A stretch of 64,000 nucleotides of DNA. It comes from Steromphala cineraria. Its lineage: Eukaryota > Mollusca > Gastropoda > Trochida > Trochidae. The number at the start of each line of letters is the position of its first letter. Position 1 is the stretch's first letter. The DNA lies in assembly GCA_916613615.1 (NCBI GenBank), contig OU744732.1, positions 46,739,227 to 46,803,226 of the forward strand. Direction: 5' to 3'. Shown here one piece after another: positions 26,701 to 35,815 of the stretch. The notes beneath the pieces were generated by a model, which saw nothing but the letters and a program-made list of their open reading frames with translations, made no database searches and was not told where the DNA came from. The translations under genes were made by a program, and so were the position numbers.

Positions 26701-29235
26701 CTTGGACCAGCATCAACATCAGCTTCCTCAACAGCGACCTCTCAACCAGCAGCAGCAGCAGCTCCCAGCATTCCCTCACTAATTCCAGCATCAGTATCGG
26801 GCATCACTTCACTCACCCAGACATCCACAACTTCTAGCATCAGCTCCTCTCTGACCAGCAAAACCCTCTCCAACCCTCTTCTGCCAGCCGCAACTGCTCA
26901 GCTGTCAACAGCTGCTGCATCTACAGCTGCTTCGACAGCATATTCTTTCAAGCCTGTCTTTGGAAGCTCGACATCAACTGCCTCATCTTCAGGAGGAACA
27001 TCAACTACACCCTCAGTTCAGAGTCCAGTTTCCTCTACAACCCTCACTGGCTTCAACCCAATCTTCCCTCCCGTTTCCACAGCTGTTGCAAGCTCCACAG
27101 TGGCAGGAACTCCTGGTCTTATGGCGTCAGGTCTGACATCAACTCCTGGTCTTATGGCGTCAGGTCTGACATCAACTCCTGGTCTTATGGCGTCTGGTCT
27201 GTCTACAGGTGCAGGTCTTGCTCCGGCAGCATCAGCAGGTCTTACAGTAGGATCAGCAGGACCTTCTTCAGGTCTTGCTTCAGGACTAGCTGTCTCCAAG
27301 GAAGGAAGTTTGACCTCTTCACTTGGGTTCAACGTTGCTCAGGGAACAACCTCTGCCTCTACTTTGCTCACAGCTCCTACTAGCTCAGTTGCTGGTTCTC
27401 TTGGAATAAAACCGTTGTCTGCAAGTACCCCGAAGCCGTCTCTGCAAACTGGATTTTCTTTAGGTGGCTCTGGTCTGCAGTTTGGAACTCCAGGAACAAC
27501 TGCACAAACAACTCAAGCACAGACTGGGGCATCGGGAGCCCAAAGCTTTCAGTTCGGTCAGAATCCATTACTGTCATCAAACAGCAGTGGGCAGAATCCA
27601 CTACTGTCTGCAAACAGTCTTGGATCATTTGGAGCAGGAGGTCCTTTGCCACCCAGCTACTCACAAGCCACTTCACAAACAACAGGACAAACCTCCGGTA
27701 CACCTTCACTGCCATCTTATACTCAAGCAGGTGGAAATTCTGCTCCTGCCAGGACTTTATTTGCAACAAGTACAGCACCTGCTTCAACCACAACATCTTC
27801 TGGAGGACTCTTTGCATTTGGACAGACTGCCCAACCTGCTGCAAGTACTGCAACACCCTCAACTGGTCTTCAGTTTGGCCAGAGCATCACTTCAACATCT
27901 TCAAACCCATTACAGTTTGGTCATACCACAACAACCTCGGCTTCAACCTCATTTCAGTTTGGTCAGACTAACAATCAGACCTCCACAGTGGCACCTCAAA
28001 GTTCAGCTTTTGGTTTTGGAAAGCCTCAACAGTCTACACCTCAAACACAAGCAGCTACCAGTACAACTGCAGGGCAGTTCTCTTTCGGGGCCACAACTCC
28101 TGCTAAGCCAGCAACACCAGCATTTGGATCAACAGGAACACCTACACCAGGATTTGGAACAGGTACTGCACCAACAGGATTTGGAACAGGCAACACTGCA
28201 ACAGGATTTGGAACTGGAACAGGATCTTCCAACAGTTTTGGTTCAGGAACAGCAACAACTGGATTTGGAACAGGCACAGCTCAAGCTCCAACAGGTTTCG
28301 GTACTGGCACAGCATCCTCTGGATTTGGAACAGGCACAGCATCTACTACTAGCTTTGGAACAGGAACTGCTGCTCCAGCCTTTGGATCAGGAACAGCAGC
28401 AGGATTTGGATCATCAATAACAGGACAAACTGCAGCTGGCTCCAGTGGATTCTCATTTGGCTCCACCTCAACAACAAAACAAGGATCTTTTGGAACCTCT
28501 ACAACAAATCCTGCCCCAGCTTTTGGAGCCACCCAATCTGGATCAACTGCTCCTGCATTTGGGTCCACTGCGAAGCCTCAGGATCAGAAACCAAACGTTT
28601 TTGGTGCCCCTGCTGCCCAGACTGGATTTAATTTTGGGTCTTCAACAAACTCCTTTTCTGCAGGTTCAAATCAAAGTTTCGGATCGAGTTCAAATCAACC
28701 TTCAGGCTTTGGCAGCTCGTCTGGACAGAGTGGCTCGACCAGTGCATTCCAGTTTGGACAGGCCAGCCAGCAGGGAAGTGGGGAAACAAAAGGCTTCAAC
28801 TTCAATGCCTCCTTCACAGGAACACCAAATGTATCTTTTGGTAAGTGTGGTCTTTCCTAGTCTATATAACAGGAAAACAAAATATGTTGAAAGGCTTTAG
28901 GCCATGCTACTAGTTGGGCTACAGTCATGTAGCGTTATTATTTTTGAAACCTTTATTCTTTTGAACATGGTCATTTTAGTCAGACTGGCCAGTATTATTC
29001 AGTTCATTCTTTCATTTATTAATGGTATTATCAGTACATTAGTCTATTTTGATCTATATTGATGCTTCAGCCACTATTTTAAGATATCACTCTCATTGCA
29101 GGCACCCCTAGTACCCCTGCTCAGCCGTCCTTCGGAACTCCTAACAGCAACATGTTCAGTGCAGCGAGTGGTTCAGCCCCTACTAAACCTAGAGCAGCAA
29201 GGCGTGGAGCTCAGAGGAGAGGCCCAAGGCGATGA
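17193..29235 (+). CDS. POM121: Nuclear pore membrane protein POM121, complete, 11 exons, 1323 aa reconstructed
   Basis: POM121 is an integral pore-membrane nucleoporin that anchors the pore complex and aids pore assembly. Exons are 17193-17791, 18586-18813, 19116-19202, 20549-20617, 20915-21167, 23333-23445, 24537-24627, 25013-25135, 26134-26257, 26690-28840 and 29102-29235. All have GT-AG borders and one open frame. Order: very short N-terminus, hydrophobic membrane region (about aa 4-42), a basic Ser/Pro-rich nucleoplasmic region with VVNALRERRKR (compare the human SALKEKxKKR motif), NLS-like stretches (about 390-500, including KPTRRRNMSLYPG), then an FG domain (563-1290) and a basic C-terminus ending RRGAQRRGPRR. 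Human POM121 is about 1250 aa with the same order and a basic end. ATG 17193 is preferred over the in-frame GTG at 17175. Confidence 0.92.
17841..18070 (+). mobile_element. Full-length tRNA-derived SINE
   Basis: tRNA-like head with A box TAGCGCAGTGG (17850-17860) and B box TGTTCGAATCC (17894-17904). A body follows, and a tail with GTGATATAAGTGAAATACTC and GCGGTGTTAAACCCC ends in (CCTCA)n. In POM121 intron 1. Three related fragments lie in NCAPD2 introns. Confidence 0.85.
18586..18813 (+). CDS. POM121: POM121 exon 2 (aa 200-276)
   Basis: Acceptor atgtttag, donor gtatgg, phase 2 at both ends. Encodes an Arg/Pro/Ser-rich segment with TFHFTPTHPVDSSPG and a second basic PHRVNSPR. Confidence 0.88.
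18839..18990. mobile_element. MITE fragment related to 60310-60659
   Basis: Starts TTAAAGGGGCAGTAGCACGT and shares about 140 bp with the full element at 60310. The other end is missing. Begins 25 bp after the exon 2 donor of POM121. Confidence 0.65.
19116..19202 (+). CDS. POM121: POM121 exon 3 (aa 276-305)
   Basis: Acceptor tctattag, donor gtaaga. Encodes PVDTQAVVNALRERR, which aligns with the conserved xxVLSALKEKxxKR motif of vertebrate POM121. Confidence 0.88.
19353..19732. mobile_element. hAT-type MITE, 380 bp (copy 2) with perfect TSD
   Basis: Terminal repeats TAGAGGTGTGACGATAC / GTTACACCTCTA, flanked on both sides by the exact 8-bp duplication ATTTTTAG (19345-19352 and 19733-19740). 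Confidence 0.92.
19858..20287. mobile_element. hAT-type MITE, second family, 430 bp
   Basis: Ends TAGGGCTCCAACGATTCA / GAATCGTTGCAGCCCTA with GATTCGATT-rich subterminal repeats, flanked by the exact 8-bp duplication ACATTTAC (19850-19857, 20288-20295). Confidence 0.92.
20549..20617 (+). CDS. POM121: POM121 exon 4 (aa 305-328)
   Basis: Strong acceptor (tttttttcag) and donor gtaaga. Encodes RKRGSVAMEEETFCEEVG and a terminal basic KRR; vertebrate POM121 has an acidic EEED stretch followed by KRRR at the same place. Confidence 0.88.
20915..21167 (+). CDS. POM121: POM121 exon 5 (aa 328-412)
   Basis: Acceptor ctacag, donor gttggt. Ser/Pro-rich, with SLKRPPAPS and AKRQKNTRN, NLS-like basic patches of the kind that bind importin-alpha in vertebrate POM121. 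Confidence 0.88.
21276..21514. mobile_element. Foldback MITE, ~60-bp inverted arms
   Basis: Left arm from CTAGCCTCAATAATACC to GATGTAGTAGCGGG is repeated inverted at the right end with about six mismatches, leaving a ~120-bp centre. In POM121 intron 5. ORFs on both strands here are by-products of the palindrome. Confidence 0.8.
21621..23101 (+). mobile_element. Hairpin-ended repeat family B, copy 1
   Basis: Starts AGCTCATCAGGACTGAAAGT, then a GTCCGTCC microsatellite, then about eight tandem ~145-bp monomers (registers near 21821, 21968, 22113, 22258, 22400, 22549, 22694, 22829). Ends GATGAGCT plus hairpin AGAGCC-aat-GGCTCT (23087-23101). Monomers carry GGGTCACAGGGGTCA. In POM121 intron 5. 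Confidence 0.85.
23333..23445 (+). CDS. POM121: POM121 exon 6 (aa 413-450)
   Basis: Acceptor ccttttcag, donor gttcgt (weak). Encodes TEAKRKAQQLETEA and SKRKPRELTPVLDEEF. The phase-2 end agrees with exon 7. Confidence 0.82.
23762..23776. repeat. Poly-C tract
   Basis: Fifteen consecutive C in POM121 intron 6. Confidence 0.9.
24537..24627 (+). CDS. POM121: POM121 exon 7 (aa 450-480)
   Basis: Acceptor atttcag, donor gtaata. Encodes a hydrophilic acidic stretch, QPDEDLSISLAKNETQP. Assigned by phase and position. Confidence 0.8.
25013..25135 (+). CDS. POM121: POM121 exon 8 (aa 481-521)
   Basis: Acceptor cttgttgtag, donor gtatgt. Encodes TPGSQSSTPNKRMQ and KPTRRRNMSLYPGLNTSF, a strong basic cluster. 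A frame in another phase is also open here but gives no sensible continuation. Confidence 0.85.
25134..25500 (+). repeat. Tandem duplication, two ~183-bp units
   Basis: Units at about 25134-25316 and 25317-25500, about 85% alike, both starting GTATGTCA and ending GTTAGCAAGGTTTGCTTT. The first unit begins at the POM121 exon 8 donor, so the second holds a decoy donor. Confidence 0.8.
25885..26050 (+). mobile_element. tRNA-derived SINE, second type
   Basis: Contains GACCGGGGTTCAATTCCCGG, a B box inside a T-arm-like palindrome, then GGTCATACCAAAAGACG and a body ending near GGTGCCATGGGC. The A box is decayed. In POM121 intron 8. Confidence 0.65.
26134..26257 (+). CDS. POM121: POM121 exon 9 (aa 522-563)
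   Basis: Acceptor ttgttacag, donor gtgaga. Encodes a charged helix, EDYELDREAERQRVKDMLED, immediately before the FG domain. Confidence 0.87.
26690..28840 (+). CDS. POM121: POM121 exon 10: FG-repeat domain (aa 563-1280)
   Basis: A 2151-bp exon of Ser/Thr/Gly/Ala/Pro-rich sequence with about 32 FG dipeptides in FQFG, LQFG, FSFG, AFG and GFG contexts, the disordered domain that binds transport receptors in the pore channel. It holds two internal tandem expansions: a 33-bp unit in triplicate (about 27112-27205) and a GFGTGTA-coding array (about 28140-28420). Donor gtaagt after 28840. Several other frames are open through it because of the repeats; they are shadows. Confidence 0.93.
29102..29235 (+). 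CDS. POM121: POM121 exon 11: C-terminus (aa 1280-1323)
   Basis: Acceptor cattgcag. Encodes a last FG (PSFGTP), then KPRAARRGAQRRGPRR and TGA. A basic C-terminal end is shared with vertebrate POM121. Confidence 0.92.
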
Positions 29236-32200
29236 GTTACCTCCCTTGAAGATACGTTACCTCCCTTGAGGATATTCTCCCTTTTTAAGTGGAGTTCAAA
29301 ATGGATGATTATTTTTTTATTGAAATACGGTATGTGAATGTTGAAGAGAAAATGGAATTTGTGTTCAGATTACCTCCCTTGAAAATGGGTTGTCTCTCTT
29401 AGATAGAATTGGTTATGAATGAATGTTGAAGGATGATGGAATTGATTGGCTTTGAGAATTGGCTTGAAAATATTTCAAGATTTGTGGATGTGTACTCATT
29501 ATTTAGAAATATGCATCTATAAAAACAAGTATTGTGATAGGATTTCATTTCTGATATAACATTCTGAATAATGTCTCATGTCAATTCATATCATTTTGGT
29601 TTTAAATTTACTAAAAGAAACATTAAGTTGCTAAATTTTTGCAAAGTTGAATAAAACTTATTTTGCGTACTTCAAATTCAGTATATTGTCAAAACTAGAT
29701 TTCTTCTTCATGATCTGATTATCAAATGAATCATTGAAACAAAACAAATGATCTCAGTTTGTATTACCGAGAGTGATATAGACAAATTTGTATCTAACTT
29801 CCTAATTGTATTTCACATATGTGCAATAAGAATACACAAATTTATCTTTATCTTTATCTTAGTCTTAAGACTTCCTATAACACTCTTTCTTTGATTATTA
29901 AGCTTCAACTCTGTGCATTTCATGTACAACTTTTTATTCATAACAATGCAATCACATTTAGCTCTAATGAATATCGTGCTACAAATTTTGAAATTGTGAC
30001 AATGACTGGAGTTGCTAAAGGGCACTATGTTTCACTTGTTACTATTTGGATGTGGACTGTCAAATCTAGATCTGATTTTTTTTTTAGTGTCAACAATATT
30101 TCAATAACTAACATGAAAGTTGCTACTTTTGTGTAATTTTTGCCCTTAAGACCTTCGGGTTTCCACTAAGCTGCAGAATGTTGTTTTAAGGGTTTTTCCA
30201 TTTCTCGAAATGTGTCAGTTCATGTTGATAAAATTGTTCCTGTTGTCTCAAATTTAACAAAAAATACAGAAATTTAAAACTATAATAAAAGCTAGAATAA
30301 GTTTAAAATTGTATTATGCTTAGTTCATTCAAATAATTACTTAACTTCATAGTGCCTTTGGTCAGAACAAGTAGTTATTATCATTTCAGTCTTATTTCTA
30401 AGTCCCATATATTTCAGTTTCTTAGCGTACTACTCAAACAAATGAAATGAATTCAATCAAAATAAATTTACTTTTAATAAACTTGGTGCTTTTATTAGAC
30501 AACGTATTCTTTACAATGATCATTAGAAAATGGGCATTTATATGAGCATCCTTGTCTCAAAACTTCATTTTCATAAAAATTTAAACCAATTTTATGATAA
30601 TTGACGAAAAGTCAAAAATGGTTTCCTTCAGATCAGACTTATTTTATGAACCAGATAATATTTTTTCATTTGGCTACTTTAAAAAGAAATCTTTTGATTC
30701 TTTAAGTTATGTGGAAACATGTTCATTAAATACGATATCTAATACAACATCTTCTTGTGCTGTTAGCTGTTTAATAATCAAATAAAGAAGAATTAAAAAT
30801 ATTATAGGAATATAAATGTCAAAAATTGCCATTGGCATTTGTTTGTTTTTTAAATACTGACTTGCTGACTTTAGCCATGGAGACAATATTATGGTCTTAA
30901 TTTGTGATATTTGATCAATATTAGAGTATTAAAGCCTTATAACTAGTGCATATAAATTGGCCATATTATTTCTGTCTTTGCTTCAGTAATGTTGAAAACA
31001 TGTCAATTGTCAGTCATTTAGCACTTCGGAAATAAAAATGCAATGAAAGAAAGATGGTTTCAAAACAAGTCAGCACAGTTAGCAAATTTTGTACATAAAT
31101 GCAAAATTAAATGTTTTGAAAATCATTAAATCATGACTGCATCTTTCCTGCCATTTGAATATTTGAATCTAAGTTTGATGATATGAAGTAGAAAAATTTA
31201 CCTCATGGTTCGAATAAGTTTTCTTTTGTACTGAAAATGTTAATATTTAGATATGTCATTGTATATCCAAGTTTCTTTTACATATTCTACCATGTCGCTA
31301 ATCTTTGTTATTTGTTATTTTTCACTCATGCCTTTGAACATATTGTTTGTTTATAACTGTTATGCATATTGTAAATTGTAATTTCCTGTACATTATTTGT
31401 GATTAATATGTTTTCAAGAATGTTGCAAACACAAGTAAAACAATATTTAGAAAAGAAATTTAGTGAGTTACCTCAATAATAAATCTTTAACCACTGCCAT
31501 TTTTAGTGTGAAGAATAAACGAACCCTTTTATAAACTTCAATACTAGAAATATTTTCAGAGATGGATATAACTTTATTTGTTATTTAGAAAAAGGAGTTA
31601 AGTTTAATGAGTTACCTCAATAAAAAGCATTTAACCACTGCCAATATTTTTTGTGAATTTTAAAAAACCTTTAATTGACTTCAATACTATCAATATTTTC
31701 AGAGATATAAATCGATATAACTTTATTTGTGTAAGGAACATTCTTAATCATGATAAAAAATACTATTGTTTTCCTATGCTAAATGTTGTACTAAATTTGC
31801 TTTGTATTATTGTTTACTCAACCAATTTTCCAGCCAAAGGTATTCAATAACATGACATTAATGTGCTAAAACAATTTATGATTTTGAATACAGGGTAGGA
31901 CAACTAATCAGTCTTAATCAGTATAAAGTAATATTCTGTTGAGTGAATATTCTCATCCTTGTTAAAAAAAATTTGTATCAAATTATAATTATTTGGGTTT
32001 AAAAACTCATTAGTGCTGTAAAAATGTGTTTTGTATCTGTACAACTGCCAAACATTTTGTTGACGCAGGATGTGGGAATATCTTTATTTAGAATTTGAAT
32101 ATTTCTTTCAATTGTCATATACACAAATGAAGGAAAGATTTTTTACTGTGATTCAAATAATTTTTTGAGATTTGAAATTATATATCAAGGTTTTCTTTGG

Positions 32201-32690
32201 TGCTAAGTTGCATTTAAATGTTATTATTTATTTTAGATTCCTGCATCCTGTTAAAATTGATATTTGTATATGTAGATTAGTAGTTTGTTGAAAATATTGT
32301 AAATTTTGACAAATATGACGATTGTCACAAGAAAATGTCCAAAAACTATGTCCCTTTCATTCCTGCTTACTTCTTTTTAAGAACAAATTAAGTTTTCTAA
32401 AGTAATTAATAGATTACATCTTACAGGTTAATTACAAGAATCATGATCAAATGTTCTAAAATATTTTTGATTTGTTCTTATTTTCCTTTCAGAAAAATTT
32501 CTTTAATATTAATCTAATGCAATATCATGGTTATTTGTTTATGAGAGGATAGGGTTTTGTTATGATAGGCAGGTTAAATTATATCATATCAAAAGTACTA
32601 TATTTACCATTTTGTTTTTTGTTAAAATGTTCATTTTGGCTCAAATGTTCTGAATGTCAAGGATGCTGACAAAATTTGTAATAAAATCAA
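29236..32690 (+). other. Gene-free AT-rich stretch, possible long POM121 3'UTR
   Basis: No coding signal on either strand. Candidate poly(A) signals include AATAAA at 29650-29655 and 32673-32678, with several between. One or more could end POM121 transcripts. Contains a ~135-bp tandem duplication (about 31440-31730). Confidence 0.4.
31440..31730 (+). repeat. Tandem duplication, two ~135-bp units
   Basis: Both units have GAGTTACCTCAATAA, TTAACCACTGCCA and ATATTTTCAGAGAT in the same order and spacing. Confidence 0.7.
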
Positions 32691-32755
32691 CATTCAACAT
32701 GTTTCATGGTTTTGTCTTTATTATCAATATAAGCATAAATATCAAACACCACTGA

Positions 32756-32955
32756 ACTCATATTGTGGTGTGGTGACCCAAAGAGCTTACGTGCTCCTGG
32801 TAGGGTCACCCAAGCTGGACAAGTCGACGGGTAGAAGCCAGACCAAATGTGAGTCTTTCCAAAACCTGCATTGTATTTGTTCATCCCTTTCTCCCCATCT
32901 GTTAAATAGCTGAAAAATGTATAACACGTTAAACCCCAACTCACTCACTCACTCA
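32756..32955 (+). mobile_element. SINE-like element with (ACTC)n tail
   Basis: Ends CGTTAAACCCCAACTCACTC with more ACTC units, a 3' terminus common in molluscan SINEs and similar to the GTTAAACCCC end of the 17841 SINE. The 5' part has no clear pol III boxes. Confidence 0.55.
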
Positions 32956-32999
32956 TATGTCCAATTTATTTAGTAGTGTAACGGGTTATATTGAGTTTT

Positions 33000-34443
33000 T
33001 AGCAGCCCCGACTTAGTCGGGGCTGCTATCAGTATTTGTGCAGTTTCCGCCGCCGCGTCCGCCGCGCTCATACTAATGGCTATAACTTTTTTCTACTAAG
33101 CTTTCCAGAACTTGTATTTATAACTTACTGCTTATACCTCGGGGGAACGATTGTGACATGTTCACCTTCAAGGTCAAAGGTCAAGGTCACGAGCTATAAA
33201 ATCACTAAAAATTTCCTTGTAAACACGATAACTTGAAAAGTTTTTGTGCTATGAAGCTCTAACTTGATATATAACATCCTTGGAAGAGTAAAAAAATTTG
33301 AAAAGGTTTTCGCTACAATCTGTCCAAGGTCAAGGTCACAGCGAGGTAATTACTTTAGCATGGTTTTGCGAAAATGCTTTATTTTAACTATGAACACTTG
33401 TAATCAATAGATGATTGTTATACTCAATGAAAAGTGTTCATTGATTGTGTAACCTTGAAGGTCAAAGGTCAAGGTCATGAGATTTGTGTTATTGCAATGT
33501 GCAACTAATTTGGATATAACTTGATCTCATTAAGCTTTTCAGAACTCATAAACATGTATAAGTGTCCATACCTCTTGGGACTTAGAATGACATGTTCTCT
33601 TTCAAGGTCAAAGGTCAAGGTCACGAGCAATAAAATCACTAAAAAATTCCTTGTAAACGCGATAACTTAAGTTTTTGTGCTATGAAGCTCTAACTTGATA
33701 TATAACATCCTTGGAAGAGTAAAAAAATTTGAAAAGGTTTTCGCTACAATCTGTCCAAGGTCAAGGTCACAGCAAGGTCATGACTTTAGCATGGTTTTGC
33801 GAAAATGCTTTATTTTAACTATGAACACTTTTAAGCAATAGATGATTGTTATACTCATTGAAAAGTGTTCATTGATTGTGTAACCATGAAGGTCAAAGGT
33901 CAAGGTCATGAGATTTGTGTTATTACAATGTGGAACTAATATGGATATAACTTAATCCAATTCAGTTTTTCATAACTTATAAAGATGTATAATTGTTTAC
34001 ACCTCTGGGGACTTACAATGACATGGTCACATTCAAGATCAAAGGTCAAGGTCACGAGCTATAAAATCACTTAAAAATTATTTGTAAACGCGATAACTTG
34101 AAAAGTTTTTGTGCTATGAAGTTTTAATTTTGTATGTATTATCTCTTGAGAAGTACAAAATTTTGGAAAGGTTTTGGGTATGCAGTGTCAAAGGTCAAGG
34201 TCACAGCAAGGTCAACAAATATTGAGAAAATGGATTATTTTTACTTTTACCTCTTTAATTTGTTACATTAATGTTATATTCAATGAAATGTATTCATTGA
34301 TTGCATGACCTTGAGTGTCAAAGGTCAAGGTCACAAGAAAATGCCCAATATGCTGAGGCTTGTAGAAGGCGGAACAGGGTAAGGCGAAACCCCAAGTTTC
34401 GGGGCTGCTCTGTTTTTGCGGTGTCCCACAAACACTAATCTAG
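33000..34443 (+). mobile_element. Hairpin-ended repeat family A, copy 2 (1444 bp, longest)
   Basis: Starts with a hairpin of arms TAGCAGCCCCGAC / GTCGGGGCTGCTA (33000-33028), then a CCG-rich stretch. Three higher-order units of about 432 bp follow, each of three ~144-bp monomers. Nine AGGTCA clusters lie near 33165, 33325, 33457, 33600, 33757, 33888, 34032, 34187 and 34317. It ends with a small hairpin around TTTTTGCGGTGTCCCACAAA and CTAATCTAG. Confidence 0.88.
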
Positions 34444-35329
34444 TTTAATAAATGAAAATGAATAGGTCACTCCAGTGTAACACACTATTTTTTTTAAGAA
34501 TCCTTTACGTATTAGTTTATAAGGGTAGTGGTACCACAGTCCAATGTTTAATTATGTTTTCATTTCAAGCAAGCAGGGCTTGTTGTTAGAAATAAAATAC
34601 CAGCCCTTATAACCATTTGACAAGTCCAGCAAAGTTGTGACAGTGACAAGCTCATCTGAAAGTAACAAGCAATTGAACGGCGGGCAGTCACTATTTCAAA
34701 CACTCCATCAGTGTAATATATGCATAAAATATATATATTTAAGAATCTGTAATAAGAAATCCTTTTGAAATGTCTTCAACATAAGCTGACGTCATAAGCT
34801 GTACAAAGCAAAATTTAACGTCGTTTTCAAACTCGACAAGCTCGGTAGGAAAATCTCCTGAAAAATCGACAGTTCTTCGTCAAAATAAGGGTCAATGACA
34901 GTTTTGTTCATCGCCCAAAGGCAGTGTTGTCCGTCTTTGAGTCTTTTATATCTTTACATGTGTAATATGCTTTTGTCGTGAACACTTTGAGCACAAACAT
35001 CAAAACCAAGAACGCCGCTTATGGCTGAAATATTGCCCAAGCGGCGTGAAACAATAACTCACAACCAAGACCATTCTGCTCTCGATCGAAATTTCTTCAG
35101 AAGAGCTATTATGAATACGAGTAAGAACCATTGGGTGGCTGCAGGGTGCTTCCACAGAGACGATTATTTACACTTTAGCTATAACTAATTCTCTGTGACA
35201 CAATCCTCGCTGTGGGACCACTCTGCCGCCATACACTGCTTGTAGTCATGAAGGAATATCTTGTTGAACTTTAACCCTTTGGATTGTATAAACACAGGAG
35301 TGAAAACTAGAGCCTTAAAACCTTTTGGT
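34444..35329. other. No gene seen
   Basis: Unique AT-rich sequence between the family A and family B copies. No ORF, splice-supported exon or clear repeat. Confidence 0.5.
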
Positions 35330-35815
35330 ATTTCGACTTCTTAGCTGAAATCTTGTGTAATGCTTTCAAAGCTCATGTAATAGTTTTCGTGACCTTGTGA
35401 CCCAAAGGGGCCACGCCCTAAAAACCTATTTTCATTGTCTTCAGAAGCAAAAGGCCTAGAACGCTGAAACCTTGTGTAATGACTCCTAAGCTCTAATTCT
35501 AGAGATTAGATTCCTAAGATTCTAATTCATAGATTTTTGGACCATTTGACCCTGTAATAAGGGCCCTAGGGCCACGCCCTAAAAAACCTCGTCTCCAAAA
35601 GCTAAAGGTCTAGAAAGTGAAACCACGCGTATAGACTCTTCAGAGTGGGATTCTTATTATAGATTTGGAGACCACGCCCTAAAAAGCTATTTTCATCTTC
35701 TCTAGAAAGGTGATATATTGTCTACATACCCCAAATTCGGATTATATTTAATAGATTTGGTCATCCTCATATGATAAAGTATAGAAAGCCTGATGAGCTC
35801 AAAAACCAATAATTA
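35330..35815 (+). mobile_element. Hairpin-ended repeat family B, copy 2 (degenerate)
   Basis: Four decayed monomers with CACGCCCTAAAAACCTATTT and similar, ending GCCTGATGAGCT at 35788-35799 as in the copy at 21621. The terminal hairpin is lost. Confidence 0.7.

Noticed and set aside
27464..28900. Long frames in other phases and on the minus strand across the POM121 FG exon
   Set aside because: They arise from repeat structure and Ser/Thr/Gly codons; only the FG frame has domain logic and splice agreement.
33160..34330. CRISPR-like or telomere-like array from the regularly spaced AGGTCA clusters
   Set aside because: Spacers are themselves repeated in a higher-order unit, the motif is not a telomere repeat, and the host is an animal.
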